From Mesaphorura yosii (lineage: Eukaryota; Arthropoda; Collembola; Poduromorpha; Tullbergiidae), in assembly GCA_009869945.1 (NCBI GenBank), contig WIXG01000305.1:1-64000 (forward strand): a stretch of DNA of 64,000 nt, read 5' to 3'. Position 1 is the stretch's first letter, and the number at the start of each line of letters is the position of its first letter. Both the position numbers and the translations under genes were made by a program. Below, piece after piece: positions 26,267 through 39,257 of this stretch. Below the pieces are notes generated by a model. That model saw only the letters and a list, made by a program, of their open reading frames with translations, was not told the origin of the DNA and did not search any database.

Positions 26267-27391
26267 ATGTCCACACTACTAGCCATGCTTTCTCCTTCGC
26301 CCGGTGGAGCTACGCGAACAACGCTGCTGAAAATCTACAACAACGTTAAAGAAGAGGAGACGTCCGAATTTGACAAGATTTACACGGCAATGGGAAATGA
26401 GAGCAAAATGATAGACATTGACTCGAATCAGCACGAGCCATGCTCGTATCAACGACGTATAATTGGAAGTGCGAATGCGAATTCAAGCGGGGAAATGTCG
26501 GACGGGTTCCACACTCCAAGCCCGATGTCAAGTCCAATTTCGCCGTGCAGTTCATCTTCAGATTGCCAAAATCATCACAATTGTCATAATCACAGTGCCA
26601 GATCACATTCGCAGCATCACAGCCACAGCAAAAACCTGCATTTGATAAACACGGTGTTAAAAATGGAGATCGAGAGGGAAGAAATGTGCTTGGGACTAGG
26701 CCGGGACTATTGTGAAAGTGAGGCGAATATGCATAGCGAGTTTAGAGGTGAGGCCATCTTCGAACAGTCAAATCAAATCATTGTCGATGACGAAGAGGAA
26801 GGCGACGAGAACAACTGCCTGCAGTTGCTGCACGGAAACAACGAGAATCTTGATTCAGAGATTGACTGTGAATCGTCCTGCCATTCATCTTCGGTGCACT
26901 CGAATTCGAACTCTAATTCAGTGCCAGCGAAAAGCTCAAAAGGTGGAAAAGCCAAAGGAGCGAAAAGTGGAAAAAAGAGAAACTCGAGAGAGGTAAGAGA
27001 GCGAAAGGCCAAGCTGGCTTTCACCTTCGATAGCTTATGCATACTTCCTTCTATGATATGAATTTGGCACGCGTCATCCCGAAATCAAGACTTCTAGCTC
27101 CCTGCCTGCGACTCTTTCCCAATTTTAGTCGGGCAATTTTGAATCGCTGATTATGCTGATAATACGCAAATTTGCAATATTTCTAATTTGCAGATTGCCC
27201 CGGTCGTTCGCCAAAAGCGCCGCCTTGCAGCCAACGCTCGGGAAAGACGAAGGATGCAAAGCCTGAACACAGCGTTTGACCGCCTCCGAACTGTTTTGCC
27301 ATCCATTGGAGCCGATCGTCAGTTGTCGAAGTACGAAACACTTCAGATGGCTCAGTCATACATTACTGCCTTGTACGATCTGCTGCAGTAA
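26267..27391 (+). CDS. ato: Atonal-family bHLH proneural transcription factor (two exons)
   Basis: This gene predicts a 307-residue nuclear bHLH factor; Drosophila Atonal is of similar length (312). The exons are 26267-26992 (242 codons) and 27194-27391 (65 codons plus stop), joined by a phase-0 GT-AG intron of 201 bases. The bHLH fills the extreme C-terminus, as in Atonal, with basic region [13 protein letters not shown], helix 1 [14 protein letters not shown] and helix 2 [25 protein letters not shown] plus KYETLQMAQ is diagnostic of the atonal/Atoh family rather than achaete-scute. The N-terminal exon is low-complexity: a [11 protein letters not shown] segment, a His-rich stretch around residues 103-125, an acidic patch and a Lys/Gly-rich stretch before the bHLH. 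The family acts as heterodimers with Daughterless/E proteins to specify sensory neurons. Candidate poly(A) signals AATAAA lie at 28297 and 28446. Assignment to ato itself, rather than cato or amos, rests on the bHLH residues. Confidence 0.9.
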
Positions 27392-30300
27392 TGAGCTCAT
27401 TTTCTGGACAATATTCCATGCATATCACAAAGTGATTCAATTCAGTGCCTTTAAAATACTTTGTACAATACGAAATACGAAGAATACGCTTATCCTGATT
27501 GGAATTGTAAGACCGTAGTTAATAAGAAGTCTTTTTTGTCTTATTTAAAGCTTAGACGTAGATTTTGTTCATTAAAATTTTCCGAGTTCATGAAAAGGGT
27601 AGAAATTATGATATCATCCATATCAAAACAGAGTCCCTACTGAGAATCTGTTGTTGCTCAAAGAATAACCATGCCATACGCAGAGTAGAGTCGGGTTCAG
27701 CTTCTATTTTAGTAATTATGTACGCGAGTGAGAAAATGAGAACAGTTGATATGATTATGATTGAAGTGAGGTCTTCCTATTTTCACATTCGCTCTTTGCG
27801 CTCGTCTTCAACTTTTCTCATTATCTTCGTGTGGATAAGAAACTCTCACTTTCCGGATCTTCATCTTCTAATCGTATTCCATTTCTTTTCTGACTCTCAC
27901 CGAAATTTGAATTGGATGCAAGTCAAATGCGCCTTCTTTCTTAAGTCTTAAGTTGGGTTCGTTTAATTTAATAATAACCGCATGATCCTTTTTTAAATTT
28001 CCCTCAAAATCGTGTTACTCTGTTTTACACAAAATTTAGTGTGTAAAGGGTCAATCAAATCATGAAATCATGCATGTACGTGTAAAGCCAAGCCACACCA
28101 AGTTTACCTGCCTCAAAACAATGTGCCAGAATAATAATTACCTATCAGAATGAAACCTGCCTACCGAAACGTGAACGTGTGCTTCCAGACTTTTAGTGAA
28201 GAACCAAATCCAGCATCCAGCGTGCAAAGCGTAAACTGAAGCCGGATAATTAGTAATGCGTGTTTTCAATTGTTCTTGTTCGAGTTCTGTAGTGTTAATA
28301 AATTATGAATTCTGTGATAAGTCGAAGATTGTAAAATCGTAGCTAAGATTTTGCAGGAGCATTATTAATGATTCCTTGTCTCAAACCGTCCATTGATATT
28401 AAATTGTACAAATTGTTTATCTACAATGAAGCTATTGAATTAAAGCAATAAACTCGAAATCTCTGAGAATCATGTCTGAATTTCCTTATAGCTGAAATTC
28501 TCAAAATAATCATTAATTTTCGGGAAATGTGAATTCCTGAGGAAATGAGAGACGAAACAAGATACTCGGAAAGAGAACTGGTTCAATAAAATTAACTACG
28601 CTCTTATAACCCTTCCGATGTTTTGAGTTATTTGCTTCAGCGTCAAAAGATACAAAAAAGCTGCAAGTTGAAATCTGAACTTCACCAGAGCAAAGCAGAT
28701 TTTACAAGCACCACGTCTCAAATCTCGTACATATTCTTGGAGGGCAGAAGATCCACTCGAGAAATTACATATTTTTTGGCAACGCCCCGAATCTTCCTCT
28801 TTTTGAGTAAAGAGCGCATTGTTTATGTGTATTACCGAACAATTCACACTTCGCTGGCAGTTTAAGTACGCAAACAGCAATAATCTTATTTCTAAACGAG
28901 ATGGGAGCGTACATAAATAAATGTTGATTCAGGCATGCTTGTCGAGGAGATCTGACTTAGCTCCAATTTGTACACACAAGTATCAAGTTGATAATCCCCT
29001 TCAGTTTGAGTTTATTCATAAACACAAAGAAGGTTGGGACCACGCAAAGTAACGCAACGACCCGGAACTCATAAATATGGAATGAACGAGGATAAGAATC
29101 TACGATTGGGGTGAAGGAAGGCAGGCGGGCAGGCATTGTTAAACATTGACTCGAGCCACTAAAAGACACTTCAACGTAGCTTTTACTTTTATCTCTCAAT
29201 TCAAACTCATACTACAATTCACAAGCGAAGCTGGCACAAAATGAAAAATGGAATGAAGCTGTAAATACAAGCTCGTACGTCGTTCATCGATAAAAGTAAT
29301 TGCTCCTGAACCAGGAAGAAATTTGGATAAGATTAATGAACGAGTAGTATTCGTATTGAATGCTGACCTCCCAAAGCATGCTTGCTGCATACGTGCGTAA
29401 GTTGTTGAGTTGAAATATTGTGGAGATAATAAAAAGATAGGTCATGGGCGGATAGAAAACAATAAACTTCCAAATTCAGAATGGAGTGGGACATCGACAA
29501 TTGTATTGTCGGTATTCAACAATGGACAAGCCAGCCCAGCCCGTGCAAGATGTGCTCAAGTCTCAAGTTCAAGAATTTCTGAACACCCCACATTCAGTTT
29601 CAATTTCCACTAAGTTTTATGAATTATGACAATTTTTTAAAGTTATAAATCAGCAGCGGTATAAAATTAGAATAGAGCATAAATACGAAAAATTGCTCAT
29701 GCTGGCCGACTGTTGGAAGTGCGAACCGGAGATTTTCCAATTTCGCTTTAGTTCAAACTGAATAACTAACTTGAAACCTGGTGCCAGTGTGCGATGAGTG
29801 TAAAATAAAACACGAATTTGAATGGCGAAAGGCTGTAATTAGCCATAGTGCTAACGCTAAATCAATTCTATAAACGTTTGAGTAATTGTTGCTCTAAACC
29901 GGCAGTGGCCGTGGTGGATGTGGTTTGTGGTTGTGGTATCATAAAATCTACATGATTAATCATTATGTATCTGGATCATGTCCAAACGGGTTGTTGCCGT
30001 CGGAAGAAGAATGGATGACACGGCTTACGGCTTACCCAGGCAGGCGAGGCAGTGGAGCCGTTTTAAGACTCCGCATTGCATTCACACCTGAGCACGGCTA
30101 ATTGAGAGCTGAATTTATCAACCTTATAATAATATTTAAAACCTAGTTCCCGATCACGAACGAATCCCTGAGCCTCGAGTCACTCGTATCTTTAATCTCT
30201 CGGCCGACCGGTGTCTCATCGAATTGAATTGATGCTGGTCTGCTTCTCGAATCTCGCTCCTCATCTGCGCCAGCATAATCTGGTTTGTCTACACTCGGCC

Positions 30301-33300
30301 AGATAAGAAAAGAGAACCGAGAGCGGGCTGAGGTCAGTTTGCGTCTTACCGCGAAAGAAATAAAAATAGTAACATTTTTCTATTTTGGTCAATTAGGCTG
30401 CACAAATTTTATTATTCAGAGAGCGTTCTGTTCTTAATTCTCGATGAAACAGGAGAAAGGAATACCAGAGAGCAAGGCACAAGGCAGATTTGAATATTGA
30501 ATTCCCCGTGTAACTTGTGCAGTGCAAGATTCGAGTCCGAGTTGAAACAATGGACTGGAACTGGACTTGTTGGCTGTACCATCATCAAGATAATAATTTT
30601 ATACACTTTATTTAATTGTTGACTACTTTTTTTTATTCCCACTCCGTCCGTCCGTCCGTACGTCTCATCCTCCCCATCAATTACTGATGGGCTACTGCTC
30701 CTGTCCTGCATAAGCATAATACATGCGTAGAATTTACATAGTGCCTGTACTCCAGCTCTTGTGAAGGTCTAATTTAACTGTACACTGGCTGACCTACATA
30801 AATATTAAGTAACCATTCATCAGGGCCCAAGTTAACACTTCGATGTGTGCAAGTGGTATTTAAGTAACAATTATCAACGTTCGATTGGAACTCATGTTGC
30901 GTGAAACGAAGTAAAAAAGAAAAGCAGCGCAGAGGCGCAGACTGCAGACCAACTTTGACTTTGAACCCTTGGAGCATTTCAAGTTGTAGTTGTAAAAATG
31001 TTAAAAGCCAAGCTAAGTCAAGCTAGTGTATTTAACTCTTTCATTTTTCTCCGACACAATTTAAAATGACAAGCAAACATTAATTGAAAATGAAATGGTT
31101 TCATGTTTTCCACAAAAGAGTAGCAAGCAAGCAACCACTTCGATGATGACTCGAATCTAAACTCGGGCTAGAATAGTATAAAAATTTGAAAAGCTCATTA
31201 GGAGCTGGGATCAAAGTAAAATATTAGTTTTGGGCTTCTGTCGAACTTTACTCGTTACATGATAAGTCTTTTGTAATCTTAAAAGTAAATCTCCGCTTTA
31301 ATACGAAAAGTACACATTGCATGTAGCGTGGCCGTGGTGCGGTGCTTTGTTCGGGCGAAAGACAACTGACATTTCATCAGGCAACGCAGGTAAAGGGTTC
31401 ACTTTTTACTCTTTTACCCCAATTTTTATTTTCCAACCCATTTCACTCAATTTTATGGAAAGCTGGAGCTCGACGCTCGAGACGTAAGCGAAGCATTGTT
31501 GAATTGCATCACAAGCTGTTTGTTCTTGCTGGAAAAGAATGGCTCACCGCTCAAGCAGCAAGTGGATCCAATAATTGGGAATAAACCGAGATAGCGCAGT
31601 GCTCGTCTGTGTGGCAGCAAGAAAGGGTTCGTGTCGTTTCTTCTTTTTAATGGTATTTCACTACCGAAAATTATTCTTTCTGTTGTTAGCTGTGTGAGGT
31701 CTCTTGTTGTTTCATTACAAAGTTACATTATTACTATTACTTTCCAATAATTCAATTGCACCAGGACCAGGCTTACAATGATAAGTTTCAAATCATCATT
31801 ATCAGTACTATCTTCATCATCAATCCATCCTGGGCCGCCGAGCATTGGCAACATCACCGATCACCGCAGACAGGTTCCATTATTTCTGGTACTACGCTGA
31901 GCTGAGCAGTACACTTATACTCAACCCGATCATTTTTGTGGTTTCCATCTAATTGAATTTTATTATGTTGAAAGTGGAAGTGGAACTCAATTTCTCGATC
32001 TTACGGCCTGGCCCGCATTTTCTGGTGGCTTTTCTGTGATCAAGGCCAACACCGGAAAATACCTGGAATTCCTGGGCAAAATTATCGTCCTGGTTTCAAT
32101 TTACGCATATGCAAGTGGTTTTTTTTTCCAGAAAGACAAGACACTCATGATTGAATTTATTTAAGAATCCTGATCAATGAAGCGAACTTCGACCAAGGTT
32201 GAAACGAAAGAATGAAGAAATTAAGTTGCGTGCTAGCTGAAGTCCTCCAATTTGAGAAGATTGGATTCTAAAAAACTTTCCGTGAGAATAAATTCACACT
32301 TTTCCAAGAACCCGCATCAAAACTCTCACAAAATCCAAATCCTTCAGTTTAGAAGCGGCGTGCACTGCTTTGCTCAGTCAATTTGATTCCCAATTTCCGC
32401 GATTGGTTCCATGCGTTGGACACGCTCTTACTTTCGTCATCGGGAGCGGGCTTTGTTTACTTTTTTCTTCAATCAATATTAAGACAAGGGTAAACAACAC
32501 CGACACACAAATTATCGAGTGCAAAGAGAGCCGGGCCGAAGAGTCGGTCGTCGGCCCGTTTATCTTTCCTTACATGCAACATTTGTCTCATTTTTAATGA
32601 TTTTTGCTGGGACTACTAGGAAAGGTCCCCGTCTCGCCTCTTCCGTCTTCTCTGCTCTGACCACATCAAACGCTCCGAGTCGAGCACTGGACGACTATCG
32701 TACACCGACCGTCTCTCCGCCGCCGGCCGCGTAGGTGTTCTCATTCTCAATGATGGTGATTCCCTTTGTCAATGAATAAGTGTGAAATTTCTGCCGAGTC
32801 GGTGAGAGCGCCGCGATTACACAAGAAAATCCAGCTTCGGTGGCGACTGAGAACTGAAGACAGTGAATTAAAAAGTGCGAAATCATTCTCGGTTATGTAA
32901 ACCGATCAGATCATAAAGCACGGCATCCGCTCAAGGGACTTCTTATGAAATTTTAATACCGTCAAGGCTTTGTATGCCGCCTGCGCTACGCCGAGCAGTT
33001 GAACACGCGAAGCGAAGTCGTCTTCTTTCTACGCATCGCGTTCTCAAATTAATGCGTAATGCTATCTTGATTCTGGCAAACGTGTTGCTCGACCTCCTGC
33101 TGAGTTGCTCTCTCCTCCTTCGTCGCTCAATAAAAATTGTCGTACTTGCTTTTGCGTTCCGTCTTTTGCCTTTGGTGCAGATCAGCAGCTGCGCCTTTTA
33201 TCGCGTCTTGCATTCTCGCATGCATAAAATGAGTCCGCTGTGATTGCCAAGATCATAATTTTGACGGCGTGACTCCTTTCTGTTGAACTGCGTCGGAAAT

Positions 33301-36300
33301 TAGTGGCGCATACCGACAAGGCTGGAAATCCATTAAAATGTACTCTTGTGGTCAGAGTCCAGGACACTCGGCACTCACCTTTCTTGTAATTTGTCACAAA
33401 ATTATTTACGACTTGATGACAATAAAATGTTGGCATTTGTCGCTGGTCGCTGCTCATTTTTATGACTTACTTCTTGCCGTTCTTACACAGCACAGCAAGA
33501 GTTGTCATACTTAAAACCTCTTCAGGTTCCTGCAATAAAATTGTGCACAGAAAAGAATCCAGCGCCAGCCTCACAATCACAGCCACCGCAAGTCGATAAA
33601 CATGTTCCTTGCATGCATTGCAACTTTATTTTTCTTTTCCAATCTTCAGGACAGTCCATAAAATTGTCCATGTGACAATGACAACATAATCATGCGCTCG
33701 TCTGTCTCGCTCAGATGGTGCCCGACCGAAGCTTTTATTTCATACGACAGGAAGTCCGTGTGGTAAACTCCGCCGGTTGTCGTCGTCGAGTAAGTACTCT
33801 AAATGATTATTATTATGACCGAACAAAACGGTTAAACGGTTTGAGACCAGAAAAATAAATAAAAGGGGTTCTGTTTGGACCTTTTGAGTGAAAACAAGAC
33901 ACACGACGAAAAGGGAAGCAGAATGACTAATATATGGATGACATTACACATATTTCACAAACTGAGTCAGTCATTTGTCGGGACTTTTTCAGTCTCTGCT
34001 CGCTCTGCATCTTGTTTCTTAGTTTCTTGTACCTGTCAGCCGAAGCAGACCCCGCTCGGCTACCGACAACTCTTTTACAACTTGCGTCCGTCCTCAGAAA
34101 CGATTAAGTGCTCAATATTTACGACGACAGTAAAAATAGCAGACGCCCTCGACAATGAGCGAGTGCACCGAGAGTTCATCCCTGTCAAGTATTTATTTCC
34201 CTTCCTGGCTGATCGGCTTGCGGAAACGTGTACTTGCGCTGCAGTTGAGACATAAAACCTAAAACAATTACGACTCAGTTTTCCCGAGCAGACCTCCTAG
34301 TTATCCCAACACAGTAAGACACTAATAATAGATCTTTATCGTCTTTCGCCTTTACGCTGTACTTTACTCCGGACAGCAAAATAATGATTCTGTCCGGACA
34401 ATTCTGAAATCGAAATCCCGAAGCCAATCAAAATCGCGACTGCGGCCAACGCCAATCAGCACGAGCACTGGAACACAAGGGCAGGAAATTTGTGATGCCG
34501 CCACTACGCCGATTTGAGATGCAATTAAGATTAGCCTCCTGTAATTGAGCAGGTCCAGTTTTTTTATGACACTCGCGACTCACATAAAAGTCTAGCGAAT
34601 CAGGTTTACGGTGGCGATCGACGCAAAGTGATTGGCGATTGGACACGATTCTTATTGCGAAACAGGTTGGAATTTTGGGTGCGTGCTTCGCACATGCTGC
34701 CTGCTGCCACAAAAAAAATAAGCAGCATCAGCCGCAGCTTGTTTTTGCATTTTGCACGAGAATCGAGCATGTCATGTACAAAATAACAATGTTCACAATT
34801 TAATGGTATTCTTGTTGGTGTCCGAATGATTTAATTAATTCCATGTCATTTTATTAATCCGAGGTACTTTGACTATCGATTGAACCGGTTTCGCATGTCA
34901 GACCGGTGAAGTATTTCAGAAAATGCGTGCAAATTTCAATTTCAACAATGTTTTCGTACTCTGGGTTGACCGTCATGGCCAGGCTCGCCAATTGCTAATT
35001 TCAATAAATTGTTTCAAATACTGGTGAAATGAAATGCGTTGGAAATCCCGTAAAAATCTTTCCTGTGCCTTTATTGTGCGTACAATGTAGCCACGCGACA
35101 GGCGCACGAAGCTGGCCAGCGGGCACGACCACAGTTTCAGTGTTTCACTTCGTTCTTTTTTCTTCTTCAACTTCAGCGATTAACGAAGAAGCCAACCAAC
35201 TCGACTGGCATCGCCCCGCCGCGCTGCGCTCAAGGTATTCAGAGCAAAGAAACACATGATTAAGGTGGAAGATTGGGCGCAGATACAAGCAAGTGAGCAT
35301 AATTGAGAGCGAAAGTGGATTCGGTCTCGGAGAAGAAGGCGAATCCGTAGAGTAAAGCATTCAGAGTGGAGGAATGATGAAAACTGTTGACATATGGTGA
35401 AGCACCTTCTTTTGTGGAATCATCATCGACTGCGCCAGGCAGGCCAGGCCACTGCCACCAGAGAGATTATAATATTATAAAGGAGAACAGGTGGCCTTTG
35501 CCTTTGCCTCACGTCGACTCGACCTTTGAATCACTGATCTCACCTTTTCACGCGTGATACGCGCATGTCACAAGGACCGTGCGTGTAACCGGGCGTCAGA
35601 GGTACGCATTACATGCGAAAGCGACCCGATTCCTTCGAAGACTCGAAGTACTCCAGTTTGGAGTCAACGTTCGACCGTTTGATTTGCCAGATTTTAATTG
35701 ATTCGAAGAATGGATTGCTGAAGTTTGGCTGAGGAATGAGCAAAAGCGAAAGGGTAGACAACTCTTAACTTCAACTCAGCCGTCATCTTCTTTTGTTATC
35801 GCACCATTTTTAATACAAAGATTAAACAATGCATTAGCCTAGGTCGGGAACAAAAGCCTGGCTGCCTGGAAATGGATTACGATTACGGGGCTTCAGTTCA
35901 TTGAATCGTCATGATCCTCTCCTTTTCCTTTATTCTGTCTAACTCCGCAGCCCTATTTTTTTTTATAACGAATTGTTTAATTATACGGAAGCGTTTATTT
36001 TATTACGATAAATTAAAGTGGTTTCTGTTTCACGTCAGACCGCTCCATTGCATTCATCTGCCTTCCGTGTCTTTCCCGTTTCCAGATTCCTTTATTCAGT
36101 GACTCCGTGGTCGTATTAATAAAAATGGATTAAACAATGCACGCCACGAGTACAAAGAGATTTATGTCGACTCACTCAAGCCCGAAATTATTATTCCATC
36201 TCCGATGTAGGTAGGAAACAATGGGCCGTAGCTGCCGTGCTTGTGCTTATTACGGAAATCTTGACCTACCATTACGAATTTCTCATCTCATATTTCAAGC

Positions 36301-37564
36301 TCACGCTTGCATAACAGAAGAGAACAGAGCCGAGCGTGGCATCTTCTTCTCGGAAGACGCACTCGAGTCACCCTCCCTTTCATTTTAATTCCGAGTGCCT
36401 GCCTGCCTTCAGTTAGCGTAACGTATTAATGATGATGATACTCTCAAGTGCTCACATGCGAGCATTTAATGTATGGCATGTATTTAAACGAAAAGACATG
36501 GCATTAACCGATTCATTCATGTAGGTCCGGAAAAATTATAGGCAAAGAGTGCGTCCGTCGAAGCGGTGGGACTAATAAAATGAGCTGGCTCCCTTAATCA
36601 GTAGTCACACGAAAGAAGACGATCGAGATGCGCTATGCGTTTGAACCAGGAAGGAAGGGGACTCAGCATCTTCCGTGCATACTTGAGCTTTAAGTTATAA
36701 TTTATAACATTTTAATGCGGTCTGGAGCTGGACAGCCACGGCCACAAATAAATCTTCACTGTAGATCCAAATCCATGCGCAGTACAGGCACAGCATCATG
36801 TCATTATCGGACCAGTTCCTTTCCTCCGTCCCCTGCCCCGAATGTACCGTGGATAATTTAATTACAATAATTTTATACTCAAATTATTTCCTAATTACCT
36901 TCTAATATCGAAGGTAATTTTCAATTAAACGAGTAAGCAGTTGAAGCAGACGCAGTTGCGCGCGACCGGCCTTCTCCTGATTGATTATTAAGACGGTCGT
37001 AATCGATCAACTAGGGGCGAGATTCATCGGCGTGATTTGAAGAAATCTGACGCGTCGCTTCAATCAGCCAGACACAGAGTTACCGAATACCAAATCCACA
37101 AGCCAAAGGGTGAGTGTTGAGTGCGATCTTCGAGCCGCGAGTTGCGCGAGTCTCGAAAGTTAAAAAGCTGTTCCTCAACTGTTGCGGGGTACAAAACAAA
37201 CTGATCCAAGTTAATCCACAACTTACTCTTTTAATAATTACCATAATTACTGTCAGAAGACGAACCTAGCGCGTATTGCGTAATGCCAATGTGTAAAGAC
37301 GCGACGTCGGCATTTCTGCAAACGAATTTACAACTTTTTCTCTTGTAAATCTTGATTTGATAATCGCTGCGAAAAACACATAAATTCGTCTTGGGATTAC
37401 TTATTGTGGAACGTCTTTCGTAAATTACATGGCATTTAATTAGCAATTCCGGACATGCCCCGGCGCACAGCGTAAATACGCGTAATGGGAGGAGACTACA
37501 AAGGCAGCCAGCAGCAGCAAAAACTTACCGTCTAATTAAGCAAAAGTAACAAAATCTCATCTTG

Positions 37565-37610
37565 CGAGCGCTTTTCTTGAAACCAACACGGTTTCATGCG
37601 AGAGCGCTCG
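37565..37610. other. Imperfect hairpin with two perfect stem blocks
   Basis: CGAGCGCT at 37565-37572 pairs with AGCGCTCG at 37603-37610. TGAAACC at 37578-37584 pairs with GGTTTCA inside, closing a five-base loop (AACAC). The two stems, of 8 and 7 pairs, are separated by an internal loop of 5 against 6 bases. It could be a small structured RNA, a dyad binding site or chance. It is too short for an ordinary microRNA precursor unless the flanks add pairs. Confidence 0.4.
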
Positions 37611-39234
37611 TAACAGCATGATTTACCACACAAGGCGACAAAATTGTAAAAACGAAAACGAGTCAAGATTACAAAGTGAGCTGACCAATTGCACGTAAAG
37701 ATTCGTTCAATCGTAAAGTTCGGCCAATTGGAATCATGAGTTCAGCATTGTGAGTTCAGAAATCTCATTTGTGCTGTTACGACTTCAGTCAGAAGGAGCC
37801 AAAGAACCTCTGTTTGATGAGAAACAGAGAAACAAGTTCAGGATCTCAGAATGGGAAATTTTATTTCACCACACGAAAAAGCGTCTCCCTGAACAAAACA
37901 ACAGAAAACTTAAGCATCATTATAAACAGAAGAACTCGGCTCTATCCGAGGCTTGCGATTACGTAATGATGAGTAAATTGTATTATCCAGCAGTGCATCA
38001 AAATTTCATAAGCTGGCCTTTCACCAAAAAACAGAACCGTGCATCAAACCAGTCAGTTGGTCTCGTCGCAGGAAGGAAATTGACCAGCAGACCATGAGCG
38101 AGTCGAGTCCAGAAACAAGATTAGAAACGAGTCCAAACCTGAAACTAGAACTCACTGGAAACTGTGCTGAGAAATGAGAGCAATTACAGAGCGAGCTAGC
38201 TCATTCGTCCAGTCCGCGTACGCGTCCAGAAATGAATGAGAAATGGACACACGTTTCATACAAATGAGAATGAGAGGCTTCGCTGTTCGTGCGTCCACGT
38301 ACGATTTCTCTGAAATTCAGGTTTCTTATTATAAACCCATTACGTGATTATGTAAGTTTTGCTCTTCGTAATGATAACAAAGTCTGGAGCGCTCGTCTCG
38401 CTCTTTCCTCAGTGAGTTTGTGTCTTTATTTCTGGCTTTTGGTTGAGTGATGCGGATGTGAGAGAAATGATGCTGATGTTGGTGGACTGAACTGAATACG
38501 AAATGAGATGAACATTTGACTGACCACAATGCGTGATGCCTACTGGAATGGAAATTCGAATGGTCAAAGGTGCTTCATGGTTGTCCCGGTCCTGCCTGGA
38601 ATTACGCGTTAAATTTTTCTCTTCGATCTTTTCAGTGCAGTGCAGGCAGAATGAAGTCTCCGATCCTTTCCTAAATATTGGAGTCTCGATCTGCATGAAG
38701 TACATTTTAATGCGGCTCACGCTGTTTTGTTGCTCTCCATTAAAACACACGACGGACGCAGCATAGAAAGAACGTTGCGTAAAAAGAAGTAGCAGCATAA
38801 ATTTTTTTGTTAATAAACCCTATTTTACTTAAAAGAGCAGAGCAGACTTCTTCAGGAATAACGAGCCAGAGCCAAAGAATAGAATGGAATATGGAAAGAC
38901 GATTTTTTATATTATTATGGGGAAATTATTAATATCGGAGCATAATAAAACCCTTTTTTCTTAAAACGAGTTTGGCTTTGGCCGACGAGAACTCAACTGG
39001 AGTAAAGTAAAGGCCATGCTGGCCTGGGCCAACTTTTATAATTAGCTGCGGGCCCTGCGTATTTGTGGCTCATTTCTTTTTATCTCCACGTTTCAATTCA
39101 AAATTCAACTCCTTATCAACGTCGGGCTCCTGCGCTCAAGCCAAGCCAAGCTTCGAACTCGAACAGTGTCCGTGCGCAATCTGAACTCATTAATCTGAAA
39201 TGATACATTCATAACAACGCATTCTCGGGGAGGT

Positions 39235-39257
39235 CCTGCCTGCCTGCCTGCCTGCCT
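39235..39257. repeat. (CCTG)n microsatellite
   Basis: About five to six uninterrupted copies of the tetranucleotide CCTG/TGCC. It is a simple repeat with no coding context. Confidence 0.9.
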
